From positions 6,613,270-6,677,269 of the forward strand of contig OZ026850.1 of NCBI GenBank assembly GCA_964023205.1: a stretch of DNA of 64,000 bases, read 5' to 3'. Shown one piece after another: positions 35,355 through 47,710 of this stretch (its first letter is position 1; every line of letters starts with the position of its first letter). The position numbers and the translations under genes were made by a program. Origin of the DNA: Lutraria lutraria. Its lineage: Eukaryota > Mollusca > Bivalvia > Venerida > Mactridae. Under the pieces are notes generated by a model that did no database searches, had not been told where the DNA came from, and was given only the letters and a program-made list of their open reading frames with translations.

Positions 35355-37694
35355 TATATAATATAAAGTGTTAAAAACCTTATTTGAATTAGCAGACTTA
35401 TGGATGTGAATTAAAAGTGAACACATTTAATCAAGTTTGGGCTTTCAGTCTTAATCTGTTCACCTGATGTACCAATATTAAATATCTTGACATGACAATC
35501 ATTTTCAAGGTCCAAGCTCTGCTATGTTCACATGAAGAATAGGGCTTATGATATACTGTGAATTGTGTGATAGATTTTCAAATCTGACAACAGACAGATT
35601 TGGTAAATAAGATCAGAACTGGGCATTTTCAAAAAGGTGCTTATTTTCTGTTGTGTGGATATTGTAAGTTACTGAAATTAACTCCTTTAGCCCAGTGTTA
35701 GAATCTTTTCTGGTGACAACTGACAAGTTATTGTTAACATTATACAAATATTTGAGCAATATCTTCATACAAAAACAATGATATTAGCACTGTTCTGGTC
35801 ATATAAATAGGTAGGCCTATTCTCAACTAAATGAAAACTGGAAATACTATTAGAACTTAAAAGAAGACCTTTGGAATGATGAACTCATTTTGTCTAAAAA
35901 TCCATTTTATGGATTGTCATATAGCAGCTGTACGAACAATGTTGTAGAAAACAATTTTGGCAGCCTGCAATAAGAACACACTAATATACATATATATATG
36001 TATGTATATAATTGACCAATAAAGGTTGTATGTGTATAAAGGTTACATACTTCTCTCACTCAGGTGTCATTGTTTCACAAATTGGACAGTTTTTAGAAAA
36101 TTTCACGAAAGTTGTTAACAGTAATTTGAGTAAATGATTCTGTTAAGATACGAGCGCTGTCCTAGAATTCCTGGAATTTCTCTATTACTAGATACTGCAG
36201 ATACAAACGAAACTTTATTCCTAATAGTGGTGACTGTCTGTTTTGTCTGTTTTACAGTTTTAACTCACAATTTCATTAAATACTAAATAGTCATGCTATA
36301 GAAAGATTCAGTGAACTTTCAGGACAGTCCTTGTTATTTGAAACATGTGATTATGTGTGATGTATAAATTGTAAAATTCTGAGTAAGCATTTATGATATT
36401 TCCATCAGTATACCCATTATGCTAGGTACTGAAGGTAGATGGTTCTATCCAGGTGTACATGAAGGATCTTTACTACTGTTAAAGATCAGAGGTGACAATA
36501 TTGTGGATATATCTGGATCTATCCTAAAAGAGTTATGATTTCTGAGCAAAATAAAAGTTACTTGATGAGAAGACCTCAAGAAATAGCGAAGTTATGGTCG
36601 ATTTACCAAACTGAGATGAATAGTGGAAACTATGTAGTTGAGGCCAAATGTTTTGAAAAAATGGTTGGCTGCGTATGACAGATGAATCACCTTTAGAATG
36701 ATCTGGATGTTGGGGCAATGTTAACTTCAGTGAAAAAATACTATGAACAACATTTATATTTAAACATGCTTCCTGCACTAATGATGGGTGAGATAAGAGA
36801 TACTAATAATAGTTTAACTTTCTAGATGCTGCAAATGTAGGTAGTTAATCAAAGCACTGAAGGTACTGATGGGGAGGCTTTGTACAGAATTGTTGACAAA
36901 ATAGATTTTGAAGATCGTTAAGTTTTCATGTTAATGTTTGAGGACTGACCATCATGCCACTTTATTATTTAGTTTATTACTATACAATGTAGCATAATGT
37001 CAATGTTTTAGGACTGTGCATTATGCCAACATTTGATGACAGTTCATCACCACAAGATATAAAGATCATGTCAACATGTAACATGTTAATCAACAGTACA
37101 TAATTTATACCATCATACAACTGATTGTTCATTGTGTCAATATTTAGGACTGTCCATCGTACCAGCATTATAATGTCAACCTCATATAATGGTTCATACT
37201 GTCAATTTATGATTGAATGGCAATAACACCTGCAAGTTATGCAATTATTACCCCCCCCCCCACAAACAAAGTTTGAGAAGGGGCACTTTAGTATATTGGA
37301 ATCACTCTGTCAGTCGGTCATTGGTTGGTTGGTCCGTAGGCATACTATTTCACAAGTTTGTAGAGCGAACTACTTTCACATTCCTTTATGGATTGCAATG
37401 AAATATGTAATGTTGATGTGCAAGACACAATTTTCTTTCCCAGTGATCCACTCCTTCCAAAACGGTTACATGCCTTTGAATTTAGCCATAAAGTGTACTA
37501 TCACATTCTTGGTGTCTAAGCGACGGCGGGATAATTAGTCACTTCTTTGACAAAGCTCTAGATTTAATCAACTAAATATATTCCAACAGGGTGTGGTCAC
37601 ACACTTGATCACAATGATAAATAAAATATGCATGCGTCATCAAACTGATATTTTACAATCCTCATGATGACGTTTACATTAACTATATAATAAT
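35355..37694. other. CMC1 3' UTR and convergent intergenic region
   Basis: A candidate CMC1 poly(A) signal, AATAAA, lies at 36018-36023. A weak repeat of GGACTGTCCATCRTRCCA-like words is spread over 36940-37200. A poly-C run lies at about 37250-37261, followed by repeat-like TTGGTTGGTTGGTCCGTAGG (37322 on). No exon was recognised. Confidence 0.45.
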
Positions 37695-37700
37695 TTTATT
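37695..37700 (-). terminator. Poly(A) signal of the lectin gene
   Basis: TTTATT on the plus strand reads AATAAA on the minus strand, about 68 nt beyond the lectin stop codon. This is a normal distance for a compact 3' UTR. Confidence 0.5.
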
Positions 37701-37767
37701 AAAAACTGAACTCAGAATCACATGATACGTTTACAAAGAAACTGTACAGTACATGTACTATCGATAT

Positions 37768-40700
37768 TCATTTTTCACAAATGAATGGATCTCCATAGTC
37801 TGAACAGTGCCAGTTCTCACCGTACCAATCAGAATAGTTTACCAACTGAGTACATTTGTGATTTTCCTCATCATTTGGAAACCCCATCCCCCAGAAATAT
37901 GCCGGGAATGCTGCAATGTCCCCGTTATTGAAATACCAGGTTCCTGCATCATACACCCCGTCCACATAGACATAGTTACTTGAGGTGAAACCTGTTAAAA
38001 ATTTATGTAGTTATTTCAATGTGCACAAAAAGGCTTTAAACATGGTACCAGCTAGTACTTCTGGTCATTGCATTGCAATGGGATCCAACGGATTTGGTGA
38101 CATTATTATTACCTCATTGACTGAAGATTTATTTTAAAAATGGAAGCATCGTCCCTTTGTACAGTAAAACACGGGTTATCTAGAGTGAAAGCGGATCTGG
38201 TATAGAATCAGGTATACTCTGAAGTATTTATTTCAACAAACTTGCCCTTTTAATTTGTTCTCTTTAAAATAATGGACATACAGAAACATGATTATATTTT
38301 AAAAAGTTGTAATGCTAGTCTCCCTTCTAATTTAATATATTCCTATTCTGCTCCATGCATAAAATAAACCAACAAATTGTCCTGAAATTCAACATTATTT
38401 CTTCCTATGGTAACTTTCCTTGACATAATTGTATGAAATATTTCCTAGCACATTTATCTATAAATTACCTTCACAGAGGAGAATTTCCCTCAGCATTTGA
38501 AGTTTAGCTGATGTCGTTATTTTCACCAGATTGCTAGACTCGCTGGTACAGGTACTCATTGCTTCTTCATAAATTAAAGGGGTAGCGTGGAACCTAGAAA
38601 GAAGGATGGATAAAACATCAACAAACAATCTAAAGCAATAACCTTCCACATGTATAAAACATTTACATCACGTTCAGCATTAATGATAATAAACGTTTAA
38701 AAATGAAAAACATTTAACAGTTAAAAAATCTACAAAAGTTGAACAGAGCAACAAAGACGGCTTGAACATGCGGTAATTATAACATGCTGACGAGCAAGTT
38801 AACATAACTATGATCAGATGAAGTCTTACTTAAAAGTGAATGTCGAAGAATCTGTAAGGGTTACTGTATGGTATTGGTCATCTTTCGGATGGCACTGAGA
38901 TGACGAAGTTGATACACTTGTTTGCGTTGGTAAAGTTGGAACCGAATAATTCGCTGGAATAACATAGCAAGCATGAGATCCATAGTACGTTCTGTACTTA
39001 TTTAACGCACAATACTACTCTAATTTGTAAAACATTAATTCTATTATAAAAACAGTATGCCGAATCTTAAGAATCTAGCTCAGTATATATTTCATGCTTT
39101 TGAATTAAGAAATCAAATGTTATATGACTTAAAGGTGTAAAAGTGTGTTATGTTTCACAAAAGTTACCATTAATTTACTTTTCTGTATGTACATGTTTGT
39201 GTGAATGTCAATATATGCAAGTGTGTGTATTTATTTTTTCGATTATAAACATTGCTTTATTACTTAAAATGATTTTATGCACATGATCTGCTTCATTGAA
39301 AAAACCTTTTCCTTTCGACTTGATTATTGTACGGCGGCGGAAGCCCGCCGTACACTCTGGAATGCTTATTTTTAAGTGGCAATGCAAAATCGCAACTTCT
39401 TGCGCGAAGCAGATTACTGACAGTGCCCGAAATATTCCGAAATATCCGCAATGGTCATCACGTGATATAAACAAAACAGAAATAGAGCAAGGTCACGTGT
39501 TACTCACACCAACTAGTGTTAGCTTGATGACGCAGTCGCTATTTATAGTCTTAAGAATGGAGCGAGCTCGATAAACAACGACGGGAATCTGTCAATAAAT
39601 GCAGCCGAAACTCTTTATATCAAAGGACTTAGGAAAAATTGTTTGATCTAAATGAACTTCGATGTATAAATTATTAGAGAAATTCGCTGTGTTTATTATC
39701 GGTGTGTTGTAATAATCATTTGATCGTGTTATAAGATACGGAACATGGTATTTATACGTTTCGATGTATTTATTTTAGCAACATGTCGCAAATAAAACAT
39801 TATAAACATATTCACACAGATTAATTTTATAATCGCGAGCGTGGACACTGACTTGTTTACGCAATTGTCGTTAATTAAATATCGATTTCGGAGCTCAATA
39901 CAAAAAATGTCCGATCAGGTGAGAAATGATGACTTAATTGGTTCGACATAGACGGTCACTTTATGGTTCGATATAGATGGTCACTTTACAGTTGAAAATC
40001 TATGTTTGGGACCGTTATACCAGGTTTTTACGACAACGTACCCTCAGACAACGGAGTATATTATTTTTAGAGACTTTATTTAAATATTTTATATGCATTC
40101 CAGCAGATATTGCAACGTCTGATACATCGAGGTGATAGTTTCCCCTGATTTTAACTTTAGGGTGGAAACAGGGACTATATATAGAGTACCTCGTGAACTG
40201 TAGAACCATATGACCAGATTCATGAGATTCATGAAACATCAACGGCTTGTATTTTTGATGGAGTAGATGATCACTTTAGTTTCGGGATCAGTTAAGTCAA
40301 AATATCAAATTCGTTTGATCTGAAACTTCGCACATCCTGATAAAAAATGTTACATAGGCCACATTCTAGTATTGAATTGCCGGATGCGATTTTGCGCCGT
40401 ACAAACATTTAACTTGTAAGTATATATGTTTCATTTATTCTGCTATACCATTGTATTATACCATGTATCCTCGTGGGCCATATGGCTTTGATAGTTACCT
40501 TATATAATTCAATTTACTAACAACCAATTTTATTTTTTGTCGCACGTCTTAAGAAAAAGAAAATTATCCATTTCTGAAGATGTTGCATGGTGACCTATAT
40601 TTTTTATTCAATAATATTTTAATATACTGAGTCGTTGCATCTTTTTAAAATAAGTTTTCTTTGAAATGTGAAATGGACCTTACTTTGTCTTACTTTGGCT

Positions 40701-43562
40701 CTTCCTATAAACTATAATTCAAATTTAAAGGGGCAATAACTCACTAGAAGATTGATATCGTTTGTTGTAATCTCATGGAAGATCTTTTTTCTATCATATT
40801 TGGTAGCCTACAAATATTTCAATTTTCTCAAAATTTGTCGGCTTTGATGTACATGTACTAATTTTGGATATTATATGTATTAAACCTTAATACAACAGCG
40901 ACTTGATTAAAAGAGCCATACAAATAACAATGCACATCTATACAAATACAATTTATATGATCAACTATTTTAGTCAAATTTATTATAAATTTATTTACAG
41001 CGAAACACCATCTGGCTGAAACCTTTATATAGTATTAAGGTCACATTAAATTAACGACATACTGATTTATATAAACTAAATAGGAAATCGGGAATTCGGT
41101 ATTCTCAAAGTCCGGACGATATAAATACAAAAAGTATAGCCAATGCATTGTACGTTCTTGTAAAAACACTCACTCAAGGGACATATTAGGAAAAATAATT
41201 TTAAAAAGTGGGAACAGTTTTATTAAACTCACAATTGTATCGCGGTACTTTCCTCTAGAGCGGTACGTTTATCGTATCACCAGAGTCAGTAATACCGTCA
41301 CATATTTATTCAGCCAATTGTCCTCCGAGAAAACAAAAAGAAAATGCTAATCTATAACTGCTATGAGAAATGAATAGATTTGTTCGCCTATTTCAGCGTG
41401 AAAATGATAAACCTATCAGATAGACACTTGTTTGATTAATGTTTTAATTATGTTTGTTTGTTCCCAACACTATCAAATAATCAGAAATAAACTGATATGA
41501 TGATTGCAAAGTTATCAATGATCATAAATGGATATTTCTAGATATTTCATAACTACGCATGCGTGTCGTTTTTATATCCCGTGGAGCGATATAAAGTAAA
41601 AGTAGCATACACAACGGAATTATTTAAAGGTAACTGCCTTGTTCCACTAAGCCGAAAATTCCACCAAACGTGTACCGACTTAAGTTCGGCGTATCCGTGA
41701 AAGGCGCGTTCCATGAACGGTTTCTGTTCGAAGCTGTTTGTCGAGACACGCTATCCCCTAAAAATAATTGAGTATGCGCATACAGTTGAATCTCGTTATG
41801 TCAAACTCGCTTATATCAAAATTTCGGTTATGTCAAACTGTTTCTTTGGGTCCCGATTTTTTTGCTCTTTATCTATATGAAATTAATCCGCTTACCTCCA
41901 ATTCACTTATCTCAAAATTTCGTTTATGTCAAAGTATATTTTTGTCCCCGTAACTCTAATTAACATGTAGTTTGAGTTGTTTATCTCAAAGTTGGGAGCT
42001 GATCGGCGAACAATGGACGCTTTCACACCTATTGTGACATTTTGCTAATTGAACTAAATGCTCCGGGAGATTTACAATCGTGTGACAAACGGAAACCGTA
42101 AGTGTAGTGTAGCATGATAATAATATCTGGTACATTGTATTTGACTTAATTAAAACTATGGTAGGTAGGGTAAACAAATACTAGTAGTACGCAATCACGT
42201 ATGACTTCAGCTACAGTGTCCATCCGAACACTATAATACTCGTAGGTTTAAGTTGAAAATCGAGTACGATTACTCGCCACCTCTAACAGTGTTGGATTTC
42301 AATCTTAGCAAAATGATCATAGCTTGATAAAAATAATTCATTCCGAAAGCATGATCGACTTTGCAAGGAACACGCTCATCTTACTTTGTGTACGGAAAGC
42401 GTACATATCCGAAAATATGTGAAGCTAGACTCATCGTGTTTTCGAATTCTTACAACAAATTTCAATATGCGTGATAATTTATTATATTACAGCCCAAAAT
42501 TCGACCTAACATACTCTTTATTGTGAAAAATATCTGAAGTTGGGACATTGATTAATATGAATTATTATGAATAGATGCATATTTTGTTTCTTCTCTACGT
42601 ATGTACGTGATTTATTCAAGCAAAACGAAAGTAACATACAAGCATTGTAATAAAGGCTATACACAAAAATACTTTAAAAATGTATAATTATACAATATTT
42701 GTTTATCTCAAATTTCGCTTATCTCAAACTAATTTCAACGGTCCCTAGGAATTTGAGATAACGAGATTCAACTGTATTTAAGTCGTAACTCAAACGACGA
42801 GTGTTGGTTGAGGTTTAGGAATGAAATGCGGCACAGTATTAGTACTAGTACGGTGAAATAACGTCAGCTCTTTGAGATATTACATATATATAGAGATATA
42901 TAAATTTATACTTGGGCTAGCTATGACGCATACAAAGATAAAAGTTGGACTCGTTAAATCCTACCAGGAATAAAGTATTCCATGTTTGGAGTTCTTGTCA
43001 TTCCGGAACTTGACAGAAATATATCATCCTGGAGATGGCAGTTGGAGACTAGTTGTTCCTTGGATGTGAAGAAGAACGACTTGCACCCAATGTCAACGTT
43101 GGAACATTGAATTCCACAATGTACATGACTTCTAGCAGTCTTCATAGTACCAGTGGATGCTAGAAAACCATCCAAAGATGCAAATTTCGTCCAAGTATTT
43201 GTGACGTGATCTGAAACTAAAAAGGTCCGTCTAGTGAACCATGTTTAGGATTTTCCTTATGAAGATCTCCATATAATCAACTCTCCATTTAGGAAATTAA
43301 AAAAAGTATTGTTTTAGAAATATAATCTCAAAGAATTAGGAAGAACTGCATGTCATTCAAATACTCTTATAATACGTACTCCACAATCACTTTATCACAA
43401 ACAATGTTCGAAAGAACATAAAACTGTGTTAATTCCCCGCATCATACTGTCTAAAATAATTGAGAAAAAGTCCAATGTATAAAACAATTACATTTAGAAA
43501 ATTCACTTACCTGCTGGCCTAAAAAATGCCGCCAAAATATTTAAGAATACAATAGCTTCCAT
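37768..43562 (-). CDS. Secreted PAN/apple-like plus C-type lectin protein, 5 coding exons
   Basis: Exons on the minus strand: 43562-43511, 43210-42965, 38953-38830, 38593-38469 and 37991-37768. All introns are GT-AG and the phases join to 256 residues. Order: a signal peptide (MEAIVFLNILAAFFRPA, 1-17); a PAN/apple-like domain (about 18-98, C49-x3-C53-x6-C60 and C75); a Ser/Thr/Pro linker (about 100-118); and a C-type lectin domain (C120 to C254, with GTWYF, C229, C245 and a GDPFICE end). The four structural cysteines C156, C229, C245 and C254 fit the family. The usual sugar/calcium motifs are altered: FPN replaces EPN/QPD (220-222) and WHC stands where WND is expected (243-245), so calcium-dependent sugar binding is doubtful. 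Possible N-glycosylation sites are N101 and N234. It is probably an extracellular recognition protein, perhaps for immunity, adhesion or gamete surfaces; its ligand cannot be told. Confidence 0.9.
39330..39580. promoter_or_regulatory. CpG-richer patch with E-boxes and a TATA-like site inside lectin intron 2
   Basis: It contrasts with its AT-rich surroundings. It contains a hairpin of TGTACGGCGG with CCGCCGTACA (about 39328-39353), two CACGTG sites (near 39461 and 39494), and CTATAAATAGC on the minus strand (about 39539-39549). The layout resembles a promoter, and on the minus strand it could start an internal lectin transcript. It could also be part of an interspersed element. No open frame here is convincing. 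Confidence 0.25.
41783..42774. mobile_element. Non-autonomous pogo/Tigger-like TIR element, 992 bp
   Basis: The left end, CAGTTGAATCTCGTTATGTC, and the right end (on the minus strand, CAGTTGAATCTCGTTATCTC) form terminal inverted repeats. TA stands directly outside each end (41781-41782 and 42775-42776), the target duplication of Tc1/mariner/pogo elements. The CAGTTGA-CTCGTTAT form is close to pogo/Tigger termini. Sub-terminal GTTTATCTCAAA and CTTATCTCAAA words repeat several times. There is no transposase frame, so it would depend on an element elsewhere. Confidence 0.75.
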
Positions 43563-43653
43563 ATTTCACAACACCAAATGTCACTACATGCGATCACAAT
43601 CAATCGTTAAAATCTGATCACATGTATTTTAAAAGGCTAATAAAAATAAAAAG

Positions 43654-43663
43654 CTTTTATATA
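43654..43663 (-). promoter_or_regulatory. Candidate TATA box of the lectin gene
   Basis: The minus strand reads TATATAAAAG about 92-101 nt upstream of the lectin ATG. A start of transcription about 30 nt downstream would leave a 5' UTR of about 60 nt. The motif is good, but the background is AT-rich. Confidence 0.4.
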
Positions 43664-43959
43664 ACTTTTACCAAAAATAAAATCCAATCACTAGCTGTTA
43701 GATTATCAAAGAAGAGATTTGTTGGAGAACTAAAACTATCCTAGGTACTTTTCCATTTGAACCACCATCTGATCAACACTCTCTATGGATCCATAAACAT
43801 GGCTTGTTAGTGCATGTCGTATAGCCCAACTTATTTATTAACCACTTCACGCTGAATCAATTAATCTAATCTACTTTTGTTTTACTAATTCATCATTTTT
43901 ATAATCACCTCCGACCACGGCATTTCATGTAACTCATTTTTCCTTCACAAATAAAGGCA

Positions 43960-44105
43960 TCCTGTGAATAAAGGCCATACTTTACAAACGTCTTTAATTT
44001 TGTTATCTGGAACAAACCGACCTCCGAATTAATGCCTTCTGTCAATAAAGGCCACCTTTGTCTTTCCAGTTGCCAGGGTGGCCTTTATTCACCGGGTTGA
44101 TTTAT
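43960..44105. repeat. Inverted repeat with AATAAAGGCC arms
   Basis: TGTGAATAAAGGCC (43967 on) and TCAATAAAGGCCACC (44040 on) both pair with GGTGGCCTTTATTCA (about 44079-44094). The inner pair makes a 13-bp stem with a loop of about 20 nt. It is probably one end of an interspersed foldback element. It lies upstream of the lectin promoter. Confidence 0.55.
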
Positions 44106-44439
44106 ATTCAATTACAATGTATGCAAAAACAACAGCAATGTACTGTTTACCCCCACTGACCCTTATTTTAGGCGCCCGTCGTAGTGTGTTTTACAGCAAA
44201 ATATATTAGACAATATTAAAGGATGAATTATAGTAAATCCAAGTATAATAGTCGTGTCTAGAAAGCAACATCAATACGAGTTTTGCGGTATATGTATCAT
44301 TCTTTTAGGGGTCAGATAAACGTAAGCGTGGGTTCTTTTTCGATATTTGCACAGGCTTTCCAAGTGCTACTTGTTTTTTTGCTATTCTAAGTAATGCCAG
44401 CTGAATCATATGGTGGTATTCAGGCAATACAATTTCTTA

Positions 44440-45570
44440 TTTGGCCTTATTTTGTTTACTAGTGTTAACAATACATATGTATTCTTGTTTGTCCTTTTTT
44501 GTTTACTGGTGTTAACAATACATATGTTTTTGTTTGGCCTCATTTTGTTTACTAGTGTTTACAATACATATGTATTCTTGTTTGTCCTTTTTTGTTTACT
44601 AGTGTTATCAATACATATGTTTTTGTTTGGCCTCATTTTGTTTACTAGTGTTTACAATACATATGTATTCTTGTTTGTCCTTTTTTGTTTACTAGTGTTA
44701 ACAATTCATATGTTTTTGTTTGGCCTCATTTTGTTTACTAGTGTTTACAATACATATGTTTTTTGTTTGGCCTTATTTTGTTTATTTGTGTTAACAATAC
44801 ATATGTTTTTTGTTTGGCTTTAATTTGTTTACAGGTGTTAACAATACATATGTTTTTGTTTGGCCTTATTTTGTTTCTTTGTGTTTACAATACATATGTA
44901 TTTTGTTTGGCCTTATTTTGTTTACTAGTGTCAACAATACATATGTTTTTTGTTTGGCCTTATTTTGTTTATTTGTGTTAACAATACATATGTTTTGTTT
45001 GGCTTTATTTTGTTAACAGGTGTTAACAATACATATGTTTTTGTTTGGCCTTATTTTGTTTATTTGTGTTTACAATACATATGTTTTTTGTTTGGCCTTA
45101 TTTTGTTTACTAGTGTCAACAATACATATGTTTTTTGTTTGGCCTTATTTTGTTTACTAGTGTTGGCAATACATATGTTTTTTGTTTGGCCTTATTTTGT
45201 TTACTAGTGTTAACAATACATATGTTTTTGTTTGGCCTCATTTTGTTTACTAGTGTTGGCAATACATATGTATTTTGTTTGGCCTTATTTTGTTTATTTG
45301 TGTTAACAATACATATGTTTTTTGTTTGGCTTTATTTTGTTTACAGGTGTTAACAATACATATGTTTTTGTTTGGCCTTATTTTGTTTATTTGTGTTTAC
45401 AATACATATGTTTTTTGTTTGGCCTTATTTTGTTTACTAGTGTTGGCAATACATATGTTTTTTGTTGGGCCTTATTTTGTTTACTAGTGTCAACAATACA
45501 TATGTTTTTTGTTTGGCCTTATTTTGTTTACTAATGTTAACAATACATATGTTTTTTGTTTGGCCTTATT
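44440..45570. repeat. 47-bp minisatellite, about 24 copies
   Basis: The unit is GTGTTAACAATACATATGTT, then TTTTGTTTGGCCTTATTTTG, then TTTACTA. Variants alternate (TCTTGTTTGTCC, CAGGTG, ATTTGTG, GTTGGC) in partly regular blocks. Many overlapping open frames rich in Phe/Leu/Val are produced by the T-rich unit; none shows splice sites, and the frame shifts with each 47-bp copy. Confidence 0.94.
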
Positions 45571-46124
45571 TTTGGTTATTTAGTTAACAAATAAACAATA
45601 CAAATCTATTAAATTCGTATTTTCCCAATAATATTTCCATCAAAATGTTTATATAAATATAAAAATACAACAGTGATAACAATTAATGATTCTAGAATTC
45701 ACTTTCCATCGGAAATGGCGAGTATTGCGTGAATCTATTTCATATTAACAATTCAATCAAGTTAATGCCGTGACAAGCGCCGTGTTTGATCAGTTGCAGC
45801 AGACAGTTAGGTGATAAATCAAGCTTTGTTTAAAGTCATTCGTTTTTAATTTAACGGAATGACAAAACTTGCACTGATCAATACAACACAAAAATCTAAC
45901 CCTGAGCCGTACGTAAAATAATGAACCGAACATTTTAGAATGGTGCCTGAAGAAGAAAAGCCCGATGTCCCAAGCGGAGCATTGTGTGCATATGGTTCGA
46001 ACAATGCCCGTTTGAAGTTTACTCATTTAGTAGCATTTTCCTATCATAATAATTTCAGAAACAAGCCATTTCCAGTTTGAGCCAATATATGATTTATGCT
46101 GCATTAGAAATTTATTGATATTTT
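45571..46124. other. Intergenic, no gene seen
   Basis: Short AT-rich spacer between the 47-bp array and the TCCGTCCG element cluster. A 78-codon minus frame (45790-46026) has Cys pairs but no family that I know and no conserved layout. Confidence 0.35.
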
Positions 46125-46770
46125 TATATCCCCAGCATCAACTGATGCGGGGGCGTATAGAAATTGTTGGTTCATCCGTCCGTCTGTCGTTCGTACGAGG
46201 TTGACACATTCAATTTCCCGTTTAATCTATCGCTTAGTGCTAGTTCACCCGTACGCACTCAGGTGTCATTGTGGGGTTAGGGTTAGGATAAGTACAAGTT
46301 GTCATTATGGGGTTCCAGTACGTACAAACCGACGTTGTGGGGAAAATTTGTGCTTATGGGGTGCAAAAATGTTGCTTGTGGGGTTTAGAAGACCAAAAGA
46401 AGATCAAAGGCGGCACCCCACAACGTCACTTCAGTGAGTACTTCCGTCCGTCTGTCGTACGTACAAGGTTGACAGATTTAATTGACCGTTTAATCTATCG
46501 CTTAGTGCTGGTTCACCCGTACAAACAAATTGGGTTTGGGTGACTCTAGGGTTAGGGTTAGGACTCTTTGTTCAACCGGAGTCACTTAAAAAAATGTTCA
46601 TAAGTGGATTTATGTGGCTAAAATCGGGATTATGTGGCTAAATTTTAACAAATTTTAACATGGGAAAGCCACTTAAGTATCCTATCGTTAGTGTGTCCGT
46701 CCGACTGCCGTCCATACGAGGCTGACAAATTTAATCTACGGTTTAATCCTTATACAGTTGTTACCCTATA
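46125..46770 (+). mobile_element. Interspersed repeat cluster with TCCGTCCGTCTG and 5' hairpin
   Basis: It opens with an 11-bp hairpin, CCCCAGCATCA-AC-TGATGCGGGGG (46130-46153). TCCGTCCGTCTGTCGT-like words followed by ACGAGGTTGACA and TTTAATCTATCGCTTAGTGC come at about 46173, 46444 and 46695. This gives three diverged tandem parts of about 250-270 bp. Two short telomere-like runs (GGGTTAGGGTTAGG, about 46275 and 46551) occur in the same places of two of these parts. Confidence 0.55.
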
Positions 46771-47334
46771 GGTTATTCCCAATCCACCATAATTAAATCT
46801 TTTACATAGACTATTTCTACGTTTACTAAACTTTACCGTTTTGTCTTGCACCGACAACGCATTCTATGACACTTTTACACTAATAATAATACATGTACAT
46901 GTTCTTATACAAAACTTGTTTCCTTGGATTATTCCCAATCAATTCATATCGCCCAACCTTGAATTTACACATCGAAAATGGGTGAATTCTCCGTTTACTA
47001 GATTATGACTTTTCTGTCTAGCATTGTCACACCCTTTCGAATATAGTTCCCCGAGGAGCTGTATCCGCAAACGTTTTCGAATGCAGCTCCCCGGGCATCC
47101 CTTTTTATCAAAGCTATATTCGATTTTTCACCTGCTTTTTTCCGTATACAAAATGTACAGCTCCTCAAATATAAAGCGTGTTAACTATTCTACGAATAGA
47201 GCTTTTTATAGTAATTTATAGTTGTTTGTTTGTTCTTGTACATGTACATACTTTGTGCCTGCAATTGTATAAACATATATACTTATGCCGTCCGAATGCG
47301 CGTAAGCGGGTTTGTGTTGGTATGAGTGTATGTG
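46771..47334. other. Intergenic with inverted repeat
   Basis: CGAATATAG (47039) pairs with CTATATTCG (47114), enclosing two related words, GTTCCCCGAGGAGCTGTATC and CGAATGCAGCTCCCCGGGCA. The rest is AT-rich. No gene was seen. Confidence 0.4.
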
Positions 47335-47352
47335 CGTGCGTGTGTGTGTGTG
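47335..47352. repeat. GT-rich microsatellite
   Basis: A short GTGCGTGCGTGTGTGTGTG run. It is too short to suggest more than slippage. Confidence 0.7.
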
Positions 47353-47710
47353 GAGTGTGAACAGTACTATGAATCTTGTTGTTCTAATTGTTCTTTGTAT
47401 ATGCATATCACTCTTCAGAAAATGGAGGAATAAAAGTTATATATTCGTCTAGTACCAACATCGCTTACCTGTTTTGATTATGTTTTTATCACATATGTTT
47501 AGCGCAGTTATGGGTTCTGCTTATTTTTCCTATACAGAATAATTATATTGTTCAATTACATATAATGCATAAGTTATATACATATATATAACTGGTCGGC
47601 AATTGGATTATATAATAATGCCTATGGAATGTTAGTAATTTTTCATTATACATGTATATATATTTGTATAAGATAAAATTTGCTTCTACTTGTACTCATT
47701 GATCTCATAC

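Larger units (their letters stand above)
38954..42964 (-). other. Lectin intron 2 (4 kb)
   Basis: This is the largest intron. It separates the PAN-like exon from the linker exon. It holds a CpG-richer patch (39330-39580) and a pogo/Tigger-like TIR element (41783-42774). The rest is AT-rich with nothing recognised. Confidence 0.6.

Noticed and set aside
39296..39574. 92-codon plus frame over the CpG patch as a gene
   Set aside because: It overlaps a minus frame of equal length and begins in AT-rich DNA. No domain is recognised and there is no splice context.
44410..45534. Hydrophobic Phe/Leu-rich frames resembling membrane proteins
   Set aside because: They come from a T-rich 47-bp repeat and shift frame with each copy.
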